6,813 nucleotides of DNA from Oscillospiraceae bacterium (GTDB lineage Bacteria; Bacillota; Clostridia; Oscillospirales; Oscillospiraceae), in assembly GCA_016295225.1 (NCBI GenBank), contig JAEDLP010000095.1, forward strand, positions 1 to 6,813. The letters run 5' to 3'. The position numbers and the translations under genes were made by a program. This document shows, piece after piece, positions 6,482 to 6,813 of the stretch. Every line of letters starts with the position of its first letter. The first letter of the stretch is position 1. The notes beneath the pieces are model-generated. The model saw only the letters and a program-made list of their open reading frames with translations. It did no database searches and had not been told where the DNA came from.

Positions 6482-6813
6482 TGGGAAAAGACGTTATCAT
6501 CGCCTGCGACTTCAGCAGCAAGGAAGAAACCCTGGCTTTTCTGGACCGTTTTCCCGGGAAAAAGCCCTATGTAAAGATCGGCATGGAGCTCTTCTATGCG
6601 GAAGGTCCCTCCATCGTCAAGGAAATCAAGGCCCGCGGCCATAAGATCTTCCTGGACCTGAAGCTCCACGACATCCCCAACACCGTGAAGAAGTCCATGA
6701 ACGTCCTCTCCCGCCTGGACGTTGACATGGTGAACCTCCACGCCGCCGGCACCCGCGCCATGATGGAAGGGGCCCTGGAGGGCGTGACCCGTCCCGACGG
6801 CACCCGTCCTCTG
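6481..6813 (+). CDS. pyrF: Orotidine 5'-phosphate decarboxylase (3' end beyond window)
   Basis: PyrF decarboxylates OMP to UMP, the last step of de novo UMP synthesis. The window holds the first 111 codons with no stop; a full-length enzyme has about 230-240 residues. The short class signatures are clear: IIACDF with Asp10, YVKIGMELF with Lys32, and FLDLKLHDIPNTV with the catalytic Asp59-x-Lys61-xx-Asp64 group, followed by VNLHAAGT, which contributes to the barrel. These match the B. subtilis/E. coli-type enzyme rather than the longer class 2 PyrF found in some bacteria. It is the fourth gene of the operon; in related clostridia pyrE usually follows, but this is not visible here. Confidence 0.96.
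   Translation, partial: MGKDVIIACDFSSKEETLAFLDRFPGKKPYVKIGMELFYAEGPSIVKEIKARGHKIFLDLKLHDIPNTVKKSMNVLSRLDVDMVNLHAAGTRAMMEGALEGVTRPDGTRPL

Noticed and set aside
1..6813. CRISPR arrays, tRNA or rRNA genes, insertion sequences, phage genes
   Set aside because: No direct repeat arrays, cloverleaf or transposase sequences were seen; nearly all of the window is occupied by intact metabolic, transport and regulatory genes.

Overview
The window looks like ordinary chromosomal sequence from an anaerobic gut-type Firmicute, probably a clostridial member of the Oscillospiraceae or Ruminococcaceae (Flavonifractor/Oscillibacter-like). This is inferred from the moderately GC-rich, Gram-positive style sequence, strong AGGAGG ribosome binding sites before every gene, a DUF1850 plus fused TRAP permease pair, and a pyrK-pyrD (class 1B dihydroorotate dehydrogenase) arrangement. 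The taxonomic call is an inference, not a database match.

Layout. Left (1-2415, + strand): the 3' end of a DUF1850 protein gene, then a complete fused 4TM/12TM TRAP transporter permease gene. In such loci a TAXI-type solute-binding protein gene normally lies just upstream, here outside the window. A near-perfect bidirectional hairpin terminator (2456-2496) separates this unit from a convergent LysR-family regulator gene (2516-3391, - strand). The 176-bp gap 3392-3567 carries two back-to-back sigma70-like promoters, one for lysR and one for a pyrimidine operon. Right (3568-6813, + strand): pyrC, pyrK, pyrD and the 5' part of pyrF, spaced by 2 nt, then overlapping by 7 nt and 1 nt, so clearly one translationally coupled operon. 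pyrE is the likely next gene but is outside the window.

How the parts work together. PyrC makes dihydroorotate from carbamoyl-aspartate. The PyrD/PyrK heterotetramer oxidises it to orotate, passing electrons through FMN, a 2Fe-2S cluster and FAD to NAD+. After PyrE forms OMP, PyrF decarboxylates it to UMP. The TRAP unit is probably an ion-gradient-driven organic acid importer of unknown substrate. The LysR protein is divergent from the pyr operon and shares its promoter region, so it may control that operon, itself, or the convergent TRAP genes.

I found no clearly new system. The points worth a second look are the lysR-pyr promoter region, which has an imperfect dyad between the pyr -35 and -10 boxes and no visible PyrR-type leader, and the strong shared terminator.
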